Shown here piece by piece: positions 21,860-34,129 of a stretch of 64,000 nt of DNA (position 1 is its first letter; each line of letters opens with the position of its first letter). The DNA lies in the NCBI GenBank assembly GCA_963575745.1, contig CAUYUJ010003383.1, positions 1 through 64,000 of the forward strand. Direction: 5' to 3'. A program made the translations under genes and the position numbers. This DNA comes from Prorocentrum cordatum. Taxonomy: Eukaryota; Sar; Dinophyceae; Prorocentrales; Prorocentraceae. The notes below the pieces were generated by a model. The model was not told where the DNA came from. It was given only the letters and a program-made list of their open reading frames with translations, and searched no databases.

Positions 21860-24800
21860 CGCAATCTAAGTTGTGCAGCACATGTTACACAAACGATGTG
21901 GCGCAATCGATACGATGCCATATACGTGGTGCACTATACACTGTGCCATGTACGATGATATATATATATACATGTTGTGCAAGCGATGTGATAAGTACAA
22001 CCTACGCGGTGCAGATGATGTGGTGCAACCGCGCTGTACTTTACACGTGGTGCAATTCACCCTGTCGCATTTGAAATTGTCAACTGCACTGCTCGCGCAA
22101 CCATCCCAGCCGCCCACCCGCATCTTGGTTTGCAACATGCACGGTCGACTACGATGACTGCTTGCCGTTGGCTGGCGCATCGCTGGGGCCGCGCCAGCGA
22201 ACGCACGCTCGCGCGCGAACCGGCCACCTAGTCCGGCGCGACCGACGCGGCCGCGGTGGCGCTGACCGTCGGGGACTCCCCAACGCGTCTCGCAAGCCGG
22301 GCGGTCGCGCGGGCACTTCATTGCGACTCGGTAGTTCGGGCACGCAAGGTATCATGGCGGCGTAGGCAACGGCACACACGATCATGATAGTATCGATGCT
22401 GGCAACGACGATGACAATGACGATGGCAAGGCCAATGACGGCGCCGATGCTGATCACGCCGATGCCGATCATGGTATCCACGCGTCGGTGAGAAGGTTTT
22501 GACGGATTTCGACATGAGCGCGCGGCCGACGCGCGCGAGTGATTCGCATGGTAAGATTTGACAAGAGTCGTGCCCCCCCAGCACGCGCGCAAGAGCACTC
22601 GAATTATGTCGACACGCACGCGCGAGAGGCATTTTTGGCAGCACTTGATGAAAATATCGATAAGCCGCCGCTGTCCTCAAGAATTCGCATGGGCGTGCGA
22701 GCAAACCTTTTTTGGTAACGTCGCGTTGCACAACCATTTGTGTTACATGCTCTCGGGGCACTCATTTGCCAAAGCATTAGGGAACCATTTGGGTGTTGAA
22801 GTGATTTCGGCATGCGCTCGCCATTGTTTGCTTTTTGTCCAAAAGGTTATTGCGCATGCGTGGTTTTTGATAAACAGGTGTGCGCGCATAGGAGGGGTGT
22901 CGATACCGGCTTGCTTGGGGCGTAATGAATTCATTGTTAGAATGCACGGCAGGGCAAAATCATACGTAAATGTTACACACCTAGACATGGTACCGATACT
23001 TCCTGTGTAGAAATACGAATCGCTGTGGCGCGATCTCTCTCTCTATATATATATAAGTGTGTAGCACGAGACATGTTGCTAAACACATGTTGTGCAATGT
23101 ACGTGGCTTTACAATCGGGCTGGCAAATTCAATGCTCTTGCGAACATCCCACCCGCCCACCCGGAACTTGGTTTCCAAAACCAATTCGGCGGCGATTGCG
23201 ATGAGTGCTTGGCGTTGGCTGGTGCATCTCTGCGGCCGCGCTAGCGCGCGCTGGCTCGCGCGCGCGGCGGCCAGCTAGTTTGGCGCGACCGACGCGGCCG
23301 CGGCGGCGCTGACCGTTGGGCAGATCCCAGCGGGCACTTCAGTGCGAGTCGGTAACTTGGGCGGGCGCAGTATCATGTCGACGCCGACAACGGTAGACAC
23401 GACTACGAAAGTAGCGACGGTGACGAAGGTGGCGATGACGACGGCAAGGCCAATGACGGCGCCGATGTACATGACGCCCGCCGGCAACGATGACGACGTC
23501 CCTGCGTCGGCGATGAAGGTTTTGATCGATTTCGACATGAGCGCGCGGCCGATGCGCGCGATGGTCCCGCGTAGTGTTTTTTGGCACAGATCAAGCCCTC
23601 CCCCAAAAAAAAACGCGCGCAAGGGCGCCCAAACAAATCCGACATGCGGCGAGAGAGGCCCGCTTGGCAGAATGCGATGAAAATGTTGGCAACCCGATGG
23701 TTGTCTTAAGAACCCGCACGGGCGCGAGCGCAATATTTCTTGAAAGCTGGCGTTGCAAAACCGCGCAATAGCATGTATGTTTCGGGGCTCTCGGTTGTGA
23801 CACCCCTGCTACACCCAGTGTTGTTCCAAGGATTTCGGCGCGCGCGCGGCGACGCGCGCGCGTGCATGTCGCCCCGTCTTTTGCAAAGGATGATTGCTGC
23901 AGCCCGCGAGCAAGGGCGCTCGCGCGACTTCCACGCGCGCGCACGGGAGGCCAACTTGGAAACACGTCATGAACATGTTCGGGGAAAAGAAAAAAAGAAA
24001 TACATAAAAAATGATTGCCTGAAGAACCCGCGGGCGCAATATTTGTTGGCCCGACCACTCGTTGCCCAATTGCATGCGCTTGATATGTTTCCGCGACGCT
24101 CTACTTTGATTTTTCTCGAGACCTAAGTTTTCAATAATTTCGGCACGCGCGAGCGACGACGCGGGCGCGCGCAGTTCGCCCCACGCGCGGCAAGGGATAT
24201 CTTTGAACCCGCAGAACTGATGATTGCTGATAAATGAGAGCGCGCGCGTAATACCCGTTACCCAGGATGGCGGGGGCGTCGATGCTGGCTGGGATGGGGC
24301 GGCGTGAATTCAGATTTAAGATGGGCGATGGGGCAGACGCGCACGCGCATTGCAATGCGTAAAAAATGATCGTCAATTCCAAGGCAGGCGGGGGGGAGGG
24401 GGGGATCTGTCACTCATTTGGCGAGGAGAAAGTCATTGCTGGCAATGAATTGCCAACTCCACCGCTCGCGCAACCACCCCGTCCACCCGCCCGCAACTGG
24501 GTCTGCGAAACCCGCGCAGGGGCGACTGCGACGACTGCTCGACGTCAGCCGGCGCGTCGCTGCGGCCGCGCTAGCGCGCGCAGGCTCGCGCGCAGAGCGG
24601 CCGGCTAGTCTGGCGCGACCGATGCGACCGCGGCGGCGCTGACCGCCGGGGGCTGCCCAGCGCGTCTCGCAGGCCGCGCCGACGCGCGGGCGCAGCATTG
24701 CGAGTCCTTGACTCAGGCGGGCGCGGCATCGCGGCGACGTCGACAACGGCGGGCTCGATGGTGACATCAGGATAAGCGCCAGTGGCGACGATGACAATGA

Positions 24801-27800
24801 CGCCGGCAAGGGCATCGACGGCGCCGACGCTGATCCCCCCGACTAGGGTGTCCACGCTTCGGCGGTGAAGGTTGGGACCTGATTAGAACTATCTGACAGG
24901 GCAAGAGGGGGGGGTCGATGACCCGACTGCCTGGGGCGGCATGAATGCGCATTTAGGACGGGCGAGCGCGCATAATCACGCGCGATAACAAAACGCGAAG
25001 GTGGCCCGTTAACTCCGGAGGCGCGCGCGCGGGGCGGTGGGCAGATCCGAGCCTCGTAGTTTGCGCGGAGAAAATGCGCGGCGCAACGCGCGCCGCGAAG
25101 ACTATGTCGCCCAATATATGCGGCGCAACCTACGCGGCGCAATGAAACGTCGTTCACCGCGAGTGGCAGATTTCTCTTCTCGAGCAATCACCCTGCGCAC
25201 CCACCGGCAACTTGGTCTGCAAAACCCACGCGGGGGCGTTGCGATGACTGCCCGGCGCTGCCCGGCGCGTCGCTTCGGCCGCGCCGGCGCGCGCAGGCTC
25301 GCGGAAAGCGGCCATTTAGTCTGGCGCGACCTGGCGCGGGCGCGGCGGAGCTGGGCGCCGGGGACTTTCTGGCGCGTCTCGCAAGCCGCGCCGACGCGCG
25401 GGAATGCCGGCGCGAGACGGCGGCGCGGGCGGGCACGTCGTCGACGGCTGACGAGAGGACATCGGGAGCGATGGTGGCGAAAATGGCAATCGCGACGGCG
25501 AGGCCAATGGCAGCGCGGATGCTGATCGCGCCGACGACGTCGGCGTCGCCCGCGCGTCGGCGACGAATGATTCGGGGGATTTCAACGCGCGCGCGGCCGA
25601 CGGACGTCAGTGGCCCGCGCGGTAGCGTCCGGCGGGGGTCGGCCCGCCCCCCCCCCCCGCCCCCGCCAGCAAGCGCGCTCGCGCGCTCGAATGATTCCGA
25701 CACTCGCGGGCGAGAGCTGCGCTGGAATGCGCTGGGGCGCCAGCAGAGAAAATCTGGAACCACCAGGTTCAAAAACCGCTGTAATAGACGCGCGCTCAGC
25801 AACCTGAATATTGGAACCCGCGCGGCGCCTGCAATTCTACAAAATTGCGGCACGCGCGCGACGCCGCGCAAGGGTGGACTTCGCGCCCTGGGATTCGCGC
25901 CCGCCCATCAAGCGCGCAAGGGCGTTCGCGCGATTGCGACGCGCGCGCAAGAGGCCCGATTGGTCGGATTCGGCGAAATTGTCAAAGAGCAAATGGTTGT
26001 CAGGATTAGCAAGATCGCGCGCGCATGGGTGTCAGCACCGCCTTGCGCACCCATCGTTTGTTTCGCATTTGTTTGCGGAAGTCTCGATCTTGAAATCTGC
26101 GAAGCCCGGGGCGTTTGAAACGTGTCGGCACGCGCCCGCGACGAGGCGCGCGAGTCTACTGTGCACACAGCGCTGCAAGGGACGCTTGGAAACTCATGAC
26201 GAGCGATGGGCGAGCGCGCGCGCATAGCGATATCTGTCATGCATGAGGGGGGGGTCGATATGGGCACCCCCTGCGACTGCGCGAGCTCGTTTCTACACTG
26301 GGCGATGGGGCAGAATCGCGCGTGAATTTTACGCCCCCAGCGGGGCCGCGAAGGCCGGGGCGGGGGGGCCCGAACGTCTTTGAAGAAAAGACGCTACATG
26401 CGGCGCAACAAATTTCTGTTTGCAGCGAGTTGTCAACCCCACCGCTCGCGCAATCATCCCACCCGCCTGCTCGCGAGATGTGCCGGGGCCACGAAGCGGC
26501 AATAGCGACGCCTGCCTGGCGCTGGCTGGCGCGCCGCTGCGTCCGCGCTAGCGCGCGCAAGCTCGCGCGCAGAGCGGCCAGCTAGTCTGGTGCGACCGAC
26601 GTGGCCGCGGCGGCGCCGGCCTCTGGGGACTTCCCAGCGCGTCTCGCAGGCGACCGACGGCGAGGCCAACGACGGCGCCGATGCTGACCGCGCCGGCGAC
26701 GACGACGGCATCCACGCGTCGGCGGCGAAGGTTTCGGATGGATTTGACGCGCGCGCGGCCGACGGGCGCGAGTGGCCGGCGCGGCATTATTTGTCAGGGG
26801 CCGCGCCCCCCCGCCTCCCTCCACCCAGCAAGCGCGCAAAGGCGCTCGAGTGACTTCTACGTGCCCGCGCGAGTGGCCCCCCGTCTGGTCGCACTTGATG
26901 AACGCGTTGGAAAACCTATGATGTCCATTGGAATGTTTGCAAGAGCGCGGGCGTATTTTCCCTGCGGCTTATAGAAAGGGTTTCGGCGTCCGCGCGCGAC
27001 GCCGCGCGCGCGTGGGCTGTCTTTGTCGTTGCAAGAGGCTGTGGGAAACTGATGTTTTTTTTCCCTGTAAACTAGAGCGCGCGCAAACTACAATTTGTCG
27101 GGGGCAAGGGAGGGCATGATATCATATCTGGCATGAACGATGGGGCAGAATCACATGTAAACTGCACAAGTCTACGCGGTGCACTACACATATATGGCGC
27201 GCAACAGACGCGGCGCAAGTCGCCCTTCCGAACGCGAAATTGTCGACTCCACTGCTCGCGAAATCGCCCCCCCCAAACCACCAGTGACTCGGTTTGCAAA
27301 ACCAATGCGGCAGCGTTGGCGAGGACTGCTCGGCGCCGCTTGGCGCGTCGCCGCGGCCGCAGCATCCCTGACCGCCGGGGGCTTCCCAGCGCGTCTCGCC
27401 GGCCGCGCCGACGCGCGGGCGCCTCAGTGAGCGTCGTTGACTCGGGCGGGCGCGGCATCGTGCCGGCATCGATAACGGCAGACGCGACGATGAGAACTGA
27501 GATGCTGTTGACGATGATGACGCTGGCAACGGGGGGCAAATGACGGCGCCGATGCTGGCCGCGCCGATGGCGACAATGGTGTCCACGCGTCGACGATGGA
27601 GGTTCTAGGAGGATTTGCACGCGCGCGCGGCCGACGGGCGCGAGTGGCCCAGGCGACGTTCTTTGACAGGGATCGCGCCGCCCCCCCACCCCACCCCCCG
27701 GCAAGCGCGCAAAGGCGTTCGAATGATTTCGGCATGCGCGCGCGAGAGGCCCGCGTGGTCGCACTTGATCAAAATGCGTGGGACAACCCATGACTTCCTT

Positions 27801-29868
27801 GAGAAGTCGTAAGAGTGCGCGCGCGTTGCCAAAATATTGGTATTCCATATGCCTTCGGGAAACTCGATCTTGAAATCCGCGCGAAACGTGAATTTGACTG
27901 AATGATTTCGGCATGCGCACGCGACGCAGCGCGCGCGTGGACTTGAACACATATGTTGCACGGGACCCGTGCCCCCAGCTAGCGCGCAAGGGCGCTCGAA
28001 TGATTTCGACATGTGCTCGCGAGAGGCCCGCTTGGGCGCATGTAATGAACATGTTGAAGAGCCGATGGTCTTCGTGAGTATTTGCACGGGCGCACGCATA
28101 TTTTTGGGTTGAGGATTCATATTGCGAAATCCCTGTTTTGGCTTTCATCTACTTTCGGGAACCTCCATCTTGAAATACGTACGAAAGTATGGGTGTTTGA
28201 TGGATGGCGGAATCCGCGCGCGAGGCCGCGCGCGTGGACGTTGTCTACTTTTGCAAAATGTGTTTGGCAACTGACAACGTTTGATAAACGAGTGCGCGAC
28301 ATTAAAATATTTCTCAGGGGGACGATACCGGTTTGGCTGGGATGACAAAAACATATATTTGAAATGCATGGTGGAAAATATACACACGAAAATTGGACTG
28401 TCCCGTAGGGGGTCATACCAAAAAAACTGAAAAAGGTGGAGGTAAATTCGGGTTATTGCTGTACCTCACAAAAGAATAGTTGTGATAAGGTAAATGTTGT
28501 GCGATCTACTGTGTGCAGTATATGCTGTGCGACCTATGTGGTGCAAACTACGTGGTGCAATATACGCTGTGCAATCTACGCTGTGCAATCCACTCTGCTG
28601 AACTTGAAGTCGTCATCTCCAGTGCTCGCGCAAACATCCCACCCACCCACCCGCAATTTGGTTTGCAAAACCTGTTAAGACCGACTACGACGACACCGAC
28701 GACAACGATTAGGACGACACCGATGACGTCTCCGACGACTTCGACGACGACAACGACGCCGACGCCGACGACGACGAAGACGACGACGACGACGCCAACG
28801 AAGGCGACGACGAGGGAGGAGGAAGGACGACGACGGCGACAACGACGACAACGACGACAATGACGAAGGAGGTGGGAGGACGGCGACGACGCGAACGACG
28901 ACGAAGGAGGAAGGACGGCGACGCCGACGACGACAACGACGAGGGAGGAGGGAAGACGACGACGACAACGACGACGACGACGGCGACGAAATAGGAGGGA
29001 CGACGACGAGACGCCGACGACGGACGACGACGACGACGGGGAGGAGGAGGAAGGACGACCACGGCGACAACGACGACGGAAACGACCACGACGCCAAAGA
29101 GGACGACGACGACGAACACGAGAAAAGACAGAGGACGACGTAGGCGACGACGACGACGACGACGCGGGAGGAGGGAGGACGACGACGACGACGACGACGA
29201 CGCAAGAGCGCGCGCGCACGCTTTTGTTGAAAATCCGTGTTGCGAAACCTTGGGTTTTTGTAGGTTTTTTGGACGCACGATTTTGAAATCCTTCCGAAAC
29301 CGATGGGTTTTGAAGGTTTTCGGCATACGCCCGCGACGACGCGCATTTCGTCTCGTTTTTTGCAGAGGATTCTCGCGACGGCACACGCGCAAGGGCGTTC
29401 GACAGATTTCGACATGCGCGCGCGCGAAGCCCGGTTGGTAGCATGTTGTGAAAATCTGGAAAAACCTATGGTTTTCTTAAGATTTCGCAAGAGCTCGCGC
29501 GGAAGTTTTTTTAGCAAATCAGTGATGCGAAACCCTGTGTTTTCGCATGTGTTTTGGAAACTCGATTGCGAAATCCCTCCGGCACCGAGGGTTTTTGAGG
29601 GATTTCGGCATGCGCGCGCGACGACGCGCGCGTGCGCACTTCGTCCCATTTTTCGCAAAGGGATTCGCGAGCAAGTGTTATGTTAGAACAAAAAATGTCA
29701 CCGCATAGTGTTTTTGTTACAGGGGGGGGAACCCGGCCTGGCTGGGATGGTACGATTTCATATTTAGGATGGACGAGTGTGCAGAATATATATGAAATTA
29801 TATTATCCCCGGGGGAAGCGATAAGTCTTGGGGGGGGGGTAGAGTCTATTCTCTTGTTAGAAGGGAGA

Positions 29869-29901
<33 letters not shown>

Positions 29902-29909
29902 TATAGATC

Positions 29910-29948
<39 letters not shown>

Positions 29949-30030
29949 GTGTTGCGGAAGCGATGTCGTGCAATCTACGTGGCGCAACATACGTGGTGCA
30001 ATAATTGTTGTGCAATCTGGAAGGTAGAAT
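21860..30030 (+). repeat. Array of about seven degenerate 0.7-1.4 kb head-to-tail units
   Basis: Each unit has, in order: GTGGTGCAA/GCTGTGCAA motifs; CTCGCGCAAnCATCCCACCC with CTTGGTTTGCAAAACC; a GCGCGC-rich block with CTAGTCTGGCGCGACCGACG; ACGATGACGATGGCAAGGCCAATGAC; then CGCGCGCGGCCGACGG and ATTTCGGCATGCGCGCGCGA. The CATCCCACCC anchors fall near 22100, 23145, 24470, 25190, 26455, 27260 and 28640. A truncated eighth start lies at 29950-30030. It fills most of intron 6. Confidence 0.8.
28680..29205. repeat. (GAC)n tract inside array unit 7
   Basis: GAC/GAG mixture replacing the GATGACGATGGCAAGGCC zone of other units, as if the trinucleotide tract expanded there. Confidence 0.9.
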
Positions 30031-30081
30031 CTGCGTGATACAATGTATATGGTGCATATATATATATATTAATATATATAT

Positions 30082-30113
<32 letters not shown>

Positions 30114-30260
30114 GGTGTGTGTGTGTGCGTGTGTGCTGTGCACCCAGTTCGTGTTACATACATATATATATACATATATATATATATATAAAAACACATA
30201 CATCCATATATATATATATATATATATACATATATATAAAAACACATACATCCATACATA
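29866..30260. repeat. (TA)n, (GATA)n and TATATACA microsatellites
   Basis: 29866-29902 is TA, 29903-29946 GATA, and 30056-30112 and 30160-30240 are TA with ACACATACATCCATA interruptions. Confidence 0.95.
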
Positions 30261-30317
30261 GAAAGAGAAACGTGTGTGTATCTAGATATGTATATGTACA
30301 CATCTAAATGCACCACA

Positions 30318-30670
30318 TGTATTGCAACGACGATGGCCGGCGACGAGTCGGCGACGGGGCGGCGGTGGTGACAACATAGCCGCCAGACCGCCACACCAGC
30401 CCACACGACGGGCGGCAACGTAGCCGCCCGATCGGCACACCGGCCCAGACGACGGGCGGCGACGAGGCGACGACGCGGCGGCGACGGCGGCTGCGTAGCC
30501 GCCATAGCGGCAAACCGGCCCAGAAGTCGTGCGGCGAGTGGGCCACGACGCGGCGGCGACGGCGGTTACACAGACGCCAGAGCGGCACACTGGCACGGAC
30601 GACGGGCGGCGACGAAGCGACGACGCGGCGGCGGCGACGGCGGCTACATAGCCGCCAGGACTGGCACAGC
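30318..30670. repeat. About 86-bp tandem repeat, four units
   Basis: Unit contains GACGGGCGGCGACGA, GCGGCGACGGCGGC, TAGCCGCC and CGGCACACCGGCCCA. Units are 80-90% alike by eye. Confidence 0.85.
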
Positions 30671-30909
30671 AGCCCAGCTCCTTAGAGATATAATAAGAGC
30701 CCCATACTGCAGGCACTGTCTGGGGAAACATCGCACTTGGGCAACCTTGCGTGCGCAGAGAATGTGCACGGGATAACCAGGCGGCGAGGAGAGACGGCAC
30801 GCGGGCAGCGAGGGAAAAAGTGTTCATATAATTGTGAGAGGGGAGAAGAGAAAGAGAGAGAGAGGAGCGAAAGACAGGAGGATTATGTAGGATCGAGAAC
30901 GGCGGAGAA

Positions 30910-31220
30910 AGGAGGAGGAGGAGGAGGAGGAGGAGGAGGTAAGAAGAGGACAGAGGAAGAGGAGGAGGGGGGAGGGAGAGGGAGGAGGAGGGAGGGAGGG
31001 AGGAGGGAGGAGGAGGGGAGGGAGGAAGAGGGAGGAGGAGGAGGGAGGAGGAGGAGGAGGAGAGGAGAGAGGAGGAGGAGGAGAGGAGGAGGAGGAGGAG
31101 GGAGGAGGAGGAGGAGGAGGAGGGAGGAGGAGGGAGGAGGAGGGAGGGAGGAGGACGACGAGCAGGAGGAGGAGGAGGAGGAGGACGAGGAAGAAGAAGA
31201 AGAAGAAGAAGAAAAAGAGC
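30910..31220. repeat. GGA tract ending in AAG, next to exon 6
   Basis: GGA/GGGA then GAAGAAGAA. It ends 28 bp from the exon 6 donor. Confidence 0.95.
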
Positions 31221-31247
31221 AGAGAGAAGGACGGAGATGCGCGACGC

Positions 31248-31370
31248 CTGAAAGAGCGCGCCCTGCTGAAGTCCGCCGCCGCCCTGCCCGCCGGCTTGCC
31301 CCCCGCGCCGCTGCGGGGCCAAGCCGCCGCCGAAGAAGGCGTTGAACAGGTCCTCCGGGCCCATGAAGTC
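31248..31370 (-). CDS. DNAJB12-like: DNAJB12-like exon 6 (PEDLFNAFFGGG segment)
   Basis: Forty-one codons start DFMGPEDLFNAFFGGGLAP and continue as a Gly/Gln/Arg-rich stretch ending GALFQ. PEDLFNxFFGGG is diagnostic of DNAJB12/14 and follows the J domain there. The donor TCAG|GCGTCG (GC) and acceptor CCGGAG|GAC keep phase 0 on both sides. A 200 bp TCC tract on the coding strand sits 70 bp upstream of the acceptor. The Gly/Gln-rich tail stands in for the G/F-like linker. An acceptor further upstream (CCCTCAG) would lengthen the N-terminal side. Confidence 0.9.
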
Positions 31371-31440
31371 CTCCGGCGGCGCGCGCACGGGGGCGGCGCA
31401 GACGGGGGGGCCGCCTTCTGAGGGGGCGGGGGGTGCTTCC

Positions 31441-31640
31441 GAGGAGGAGGAGGAGGAGGAGGAGGAGGAGGAGGAGGAGGAGGAAGAGGACAGGGAGGAG
31501 GTGGAGGAGGAGGAGGAGGAGGAGGAGGAGGAGGAGGAGGAGGAGGGAGGCGGACATGGAAGATGAGCAGGAGAGGGACAGGGAGGAGGAGGAGGAGGCG
31601 GAGGAGGAGGAGGAGGAAGAGGAGGAGGAGGAGGAGGACC
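31441..31640. repeat. GGA tract 70 bp upstream of the exon 6 acceptor
   Basis: Plus-strand GGA, TCC in the transcript. Confidence 0.95.
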
Positions 31641-31860
31641 CGCAGGCCCCGAAGAAACCATCCGACAAGCCCCCCCGAGCCCTTCGAGAAGAAGGCCCCC
31701 TGCCTTCCGAGAAGGCCCCCGCCTTCTTCGAAGGCAGCCCCGCTCGCCTCGCCCCCTTGTGCTCGCCGCCAAGTCCTGTTCGTAATGGCGGCGGTGCTGC
31801 TGGGGAATCCTGTCCTGCGCGAAACAAAGAGCCAAAGACAGAAGCACGAAGAATGAGATA

Positions 31861-32017
31861 AACATGAAGACTCGGAGGTCCGCGCGGATTTCTCCGATCC
31901 GCGCTGGACCCCCCTGGCGGCACCTCCGGCGCCGCCCCTGGCGCGCTCCGCGCGCCAGGGAGTGGGTTCCAGCGCCGATCCGAGAAATCCACGCGGACCT
32001 CCGAGTTTTGATGTTCA
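31861..32017. repeat. Inverted-repeat element IR-A (CGGAGGTCCGCGCGG), best copy
   Basis: Arms of about 40-45 bp, ACTCGGAGGTCCGCGCGGAT and ATCCACGCGGACCTCCGAGT, surround a core that is itself palindromic (CCTGGCGCGCTCCGCGCGCCAGG). Relatives: 39917-40014, 47041-47172, and half copies at 32258-32345 and 19226-19285. Confidence 0.85.
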
Positions 32018-32257
32018 TGTCATTGTTCGTAAGGCCAAAAAAACTGCATGCGGCGGGACCGTGTCCTGACGACCTGCGCGACGGTTCCTGACACCGCGTC
32101 AGTCGTTCGATCTCGAGCGATCGCGGCCTTCCGATGGCGCAGCTCGTTCAACATCGGCCGACTCCATCCCGCCGGTGGCGTTCAACCTTGACCCCGTGCA
32201 CTGGGGTCGCCGTCGCGTCGTTACGGCATGAAAACCAGCGTAAACACCCTGCTTCAG

Positions 32258-32345
32258 AGGTCCGCACGGATCTCTCGGGTCGGCGCCGGCCCCCCCTCCC
32301 TGGCGCGCGGGCCGCGCCAGGGGCGGCGCCAGAAGCGCCGCCGCA
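32258..32345 (+). repeat. IR-A half copy
   Basis: AGAGGTCCGCACGGATCTCTC and CCTGGCGCGCGGGCCGCGCCAGG without a right arm. R1 copy e follows immediately. Confidence 0.7.
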
Positions 32346-33671
32346 GAGAGCCCAACAACAACAGCAACAACAACAACAACAACACAACAACAACAACAGC
32401 AACAACAACAGCAATCACTTTACCCGAACGCTCAGTGTTCTCACCAGTGCCAGGGTTTTCATGCGACGCCAGCCAATACCCCCACTTTGTGGGGGGGCAG
32501 TGCAAGCTCTACCAAATATCCACACGACTCTTCGCCACCACCCACACCCAGCTTCCCGCCCTATGACGTTCGGACACTTCACTTCGTGGCCTGCGGACGA
32601 CCGTGGCTACTACACTGGCGTGGAGTACACACCCACAGAAGTTGTTAAGCCTACGTTCGTACACCCACAGAAGTTGTTAAGCCTTGTTAACCCACAGAAG
32701 TTGTTAAGCCTTCCACAGAACATCTGTTGCATATGATGCATATGGTACATGATACACATGATACACATGATACGTACTCACAAGATAGTTGATCACATCT
32801 TTAGGGCAAATTCCTGAGGGATGTGGGAATACACAAGAGAGAGAGGATATGGTTGTCCCGATGGTTGTCTCGATGGTTGTCCCGATGGTTGTCCTGATGG
32901 TTGTGGTTGTCCCGATCGTTGTCCCGATGATTGTCCCGATGGTTGTCCTGATGGTTGTGCTTGTCCCGATCGTTGTCCCGATGACTGTCCCGATGATTGT
33001 CCCGATGGTTGTCCCGATGGTTGTTCCGATGGTTGTCCCGATGGTTGTCCCGATGGTTGTGAGCGATGCCAGATCCTCACGCCCCCCGCCGGAGGAGGAG
33101 GAGGAGCAGGACAAATGGTTTTTGGAGATTTCGGCGTGCGCGCGCGAAGAAAAAACGAATGTGTCCCGCATGGTATTATTTGACAGGGATGATGGCCCTG
33201 GCAGGTGCGCAACCGTTGTCGCAGAAGTTCGAAAAAGTTGCTCGCAAAAGCCCGTTTGACAGAAATGTTTAAAAAGTGTTGGGTTTCCTACGAATCCGCA
33301 AGAGCGCGCGGGATGAGATTTTGACATTTTTTTGTTGAAAAACCATTGGTTTTTTGATGTTTTTATGTTAAAATCGCTCCGAACACTAAGCTTTTGGAAG
33401 GATTTCGTCTTGCGCGCGCGAATGTCCACTTTACCTTATTTTTTGCAAGGGATTCTTGAAATTTGATTATATTAGAACAAGAAATGTCATTTTATAGTGT
33501 TTTTTGCAAGGGAAAGCGGGGGGGAACAAAACAACCGGATCTTGATCACATCGAATTACCTGAGGCTTCCTCACGAAAATGATGAAAATGTAGCTGCGGC
33601 CTAGGCGGCGCAGGGGGGCCGTGCACCAGGGGTCCCAACAATAATTATTCTTTAGAATTAATAATGTTCAA

Positions 33672-33690
<19 letters not shown>
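32346..33690 (+). repeat. R1 dispersed repeat, copy e, expanded by two minisatellites
   Basis: Same blocks as copy b. Between its halves it carries three CACAGAAGTTGTTAAGCC units (32634-32712) and a (GGTTGTCCCGAT)n 12-mer array at 32848-33062. Ends at AATAATTATTCTTTAGAA and CAA/CAG units. Confidence 0.9.
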
Positions 33691-33703
<13 letters not shown>

Positions 33704-33768
33704 ACAACAAGATATGCGCGCGAACGTCCGAACATTGGTTACGATGCCGGTGCTTGTTTTTCGAGGTC

Positions 33769-33888
33769 CTCGTCCCCATATCTCCCGTACATCTCCCTCT
33801 TTTCGGCATCCGTGAGGCACTGCACCACCTTGGACAGCTTCTTGAAGGCCTCCTCGGCGCCCGGAGCGCTGTTCTTGTCGGGGTGGAG
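33769..33888 (-). CDS. DNAJB12-like: DNAJB12-like exon 5 (HPD motif, J-domain helices III-IV)
   Basis: Forty codons begin LHPDKNSAPGAEEAFKKLSK and end DAEKREMYGRYGDE. The catalytic HPD tripeptide, the KNxAPGAEEAFK helix III typical of DNAJB12/14 and the EKRxxYxxxGDE end of the J domain are all present, so the domain should be able to stimulate Hsp70. The acceptor is CCGAAG|CTC and the donor GACGAG|GACCTC (GA donor). The frame continues a few codons past the donor (DLEKQAPAS, then stop). A later donor at CAA|GCACCG would add four residues in the same phase. Confidence 0.92.
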
Positions 33889-34129
33889 CTTCGGCGCGAA
33901 TTGTTTTTTACTGGCTCGGGTACAGAAAGACACTGGGTGCCCTGCTCGACCGTGCAGCATCCTCCTGATGAGTGGCATCGCTCCCGGCCAGGCTCGAAGG
34001 TGATGACTGCGCTGAGCCAGCACGGGCGGAAAAGGAAACAGGACCAGCGGCGTCTGATCAGTGAGGGCATTCCATCGGGCACAGGCTGGGCTGAGCACGA
34101 TGGGAGGAGTAGGAGCAGGTGGGACGGGG

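Noticed and set aside
21860-30030. tRNA or snRNA gene cluster in the GTGGTGCAA-containing array
   Set aside because: No cloverleaf, anticodon arm or internal promoter pair could be drawn; motifs are short and irregular.
30282-32018. 578-codon minus-strand frame
   Set aside because: Mostly tandem-repeat and TCC-tract translation. Only the 41 codons called as exon 6 resemble a protein family.
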